From Acidobacteriota bacterium (GTDB taxonomy: Bacteria > Acidobacteriota > Thermoanaerobaculia > Multivoradales > JAHZIX01), in contig JAGQSE010000131.1 of assembly GCA_020439725.1 (NCBI GenBank), positions 1 through 6,319 of the forward strand: 6,319 nt of DNA. Reading direction: 5' to 3'. The notes under the pieces are model-generated. The model was given only the letters and a program-made list of their open reading frames with translations. It ran no database searches and had not been told where the DNA came from. Both the position numbers and the translations under genes were made by a program. Below are positions 6,024-6,319 of this stretch, piece after piece (within the stretch, counting starts at the first letter, position 1; each line of letters starts with the position of its first letter).

Positions 6024-6319
6024 ATGAATCGACCGACCCCGCGCCGTCCGCGAGCTCGATCCACCGGCACGCCGTCCGGGGTGGCGGCCCTCCTGTCGTC
6101 GCTGCTCGTGGTGGCGCTCGGCTGCGGCTCCGAGCCGCCGGCGGCACCGGCCGCCGCCGCGGCAGCGCCGGTCGTCGCTCCGGAAAGCCCCGTCACGCCG
6201 GTGGCAATCAAGCGCAGCGACGTCCCCGACGCGATGCGGCCCTGTTTCGGTTGCCACCGCGACATCGTCGCCGACTATCTGCGACATGGCATGGCGGCGA
6301 GCGTCGGGCCGGTGGGGCG
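6024..6319 (+). CDS. Heme c-binding lipoprotein, N-terminal fragment (3'-partial)
   Basis: The frame from ATG 6024 stays open to the window edge, giving 98 complete codons. The predicted N-terminus has a basic stretch (RPTPRRPRAR, 4-13), a hydrophobic core (about 19-32) and Cys34 after VALG, a fair lipoprotein signal (lipobox -3 Ala is acceptable but not ideal). An Ala/Pro-rich low-complexity linker follows (about 37-60), then CFGCH (74-78), a CxxCH motif for covalent heme c attachment. It continues as RDIVADYLRHGMA, resembling the repeated C..CH...Y...GM segments of multiheme cytochromes, some with TPR repeats, common in Acidobacteriota and Planctomycetota. The protein would be exported and membrane-anchored in the periplasm or at the outer surface. 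The Shine-Dalgarno is poor (GGGGAG at 5991-5996 is 27 nt away). It starts 36 nt after the dehydrogenase stop with no terminator visible, so co-transcription is possible. The rest of the protein, and so its function, is outside the window. Confidence 0.75.
   Translation, partial: MNRPTPRRPRARSTGTPSGVAALLSSLLVVALGCGSEPPAAPAAAAAAPVVAPESPVTPVAIKRSDVPDAMRPCFGCHRDIVADYLRHGMAASVGPVG

Overview
The window is about 6.3 kb of GC-rich bacterial DNA with all genes on the + strand. It holds three complete protein genes, the 3' part of a fourth at the left edge and the 5' start of a fifth at the right edge. The strong G/C bias at third codon positions, the tight gene packing and the start of a CxxCH cytochrome lipoprotein of a type frequent in Acidobacteriota, Planctomycetota and Myxococcota suggest an uncultured or poorly studied member of such a phylum. 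The sequence alone does not settle the taxonomy. No mobile element, CRISPR array, tRNA or rRNA is visible.

Region 1 (2-2032) is the most striking gene. One uninterrupted reading frame carries a chorismate mutase (AroQ) domain, a prephenate dehydratase, an ACT regulatory domain and, after an Ala/Pro-rich linker, a type I-beta DAHP synthase. The first enzyme of the shikimate pathway and the last two steps to phenylpyruvate are thus on one chain with a Phe-sensing domain between them.

Region 2 (2033-2290) is a less GC-rich spacer with a perfect inverted repeat (TGTCCC-N5-GGGACA) and a clear Shine-Dalgarno site. These precede a zinc-independent medium-chain NADPH oxidoreductase of the CurA / leukotriene B4 dehydrogenase type (2291-3301).

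Region 3 (3302-3597) is a second spacer. It is rich in short palindromes and contains a possible 26-codon leader ORF, a 48-nt hairpin with 18 pairs, and a weak promoter-like site. It leads into a two-gene unit: a PLP fold-type I aminotransferase resembling the (4-hydroxy/3,5-dihydroxy)phenylglycine transaminases (3598-4947), followed with a 4-nt GTGA overlap by an Ldh2-family NAD(P)-dependent 2-hydroxyacid dehydrogenase (4944-5987). Together they could interconvert a 2-amino acid, a 2-oxo acid and a 2-hydroxy acid. The substrate cannot be read from the sequence, but an aromatic one would fit both the aminotransferase family and the phenylpyruvate-forming enzyme upstream.

Region 4 (6024-end) begins a probable secreted lipoprotein with a heme c attachment motif, cut by the window edge. 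It starts only 36 nt after the dehydrogenase and may be read from the same transcript, although its function looks unrelated.
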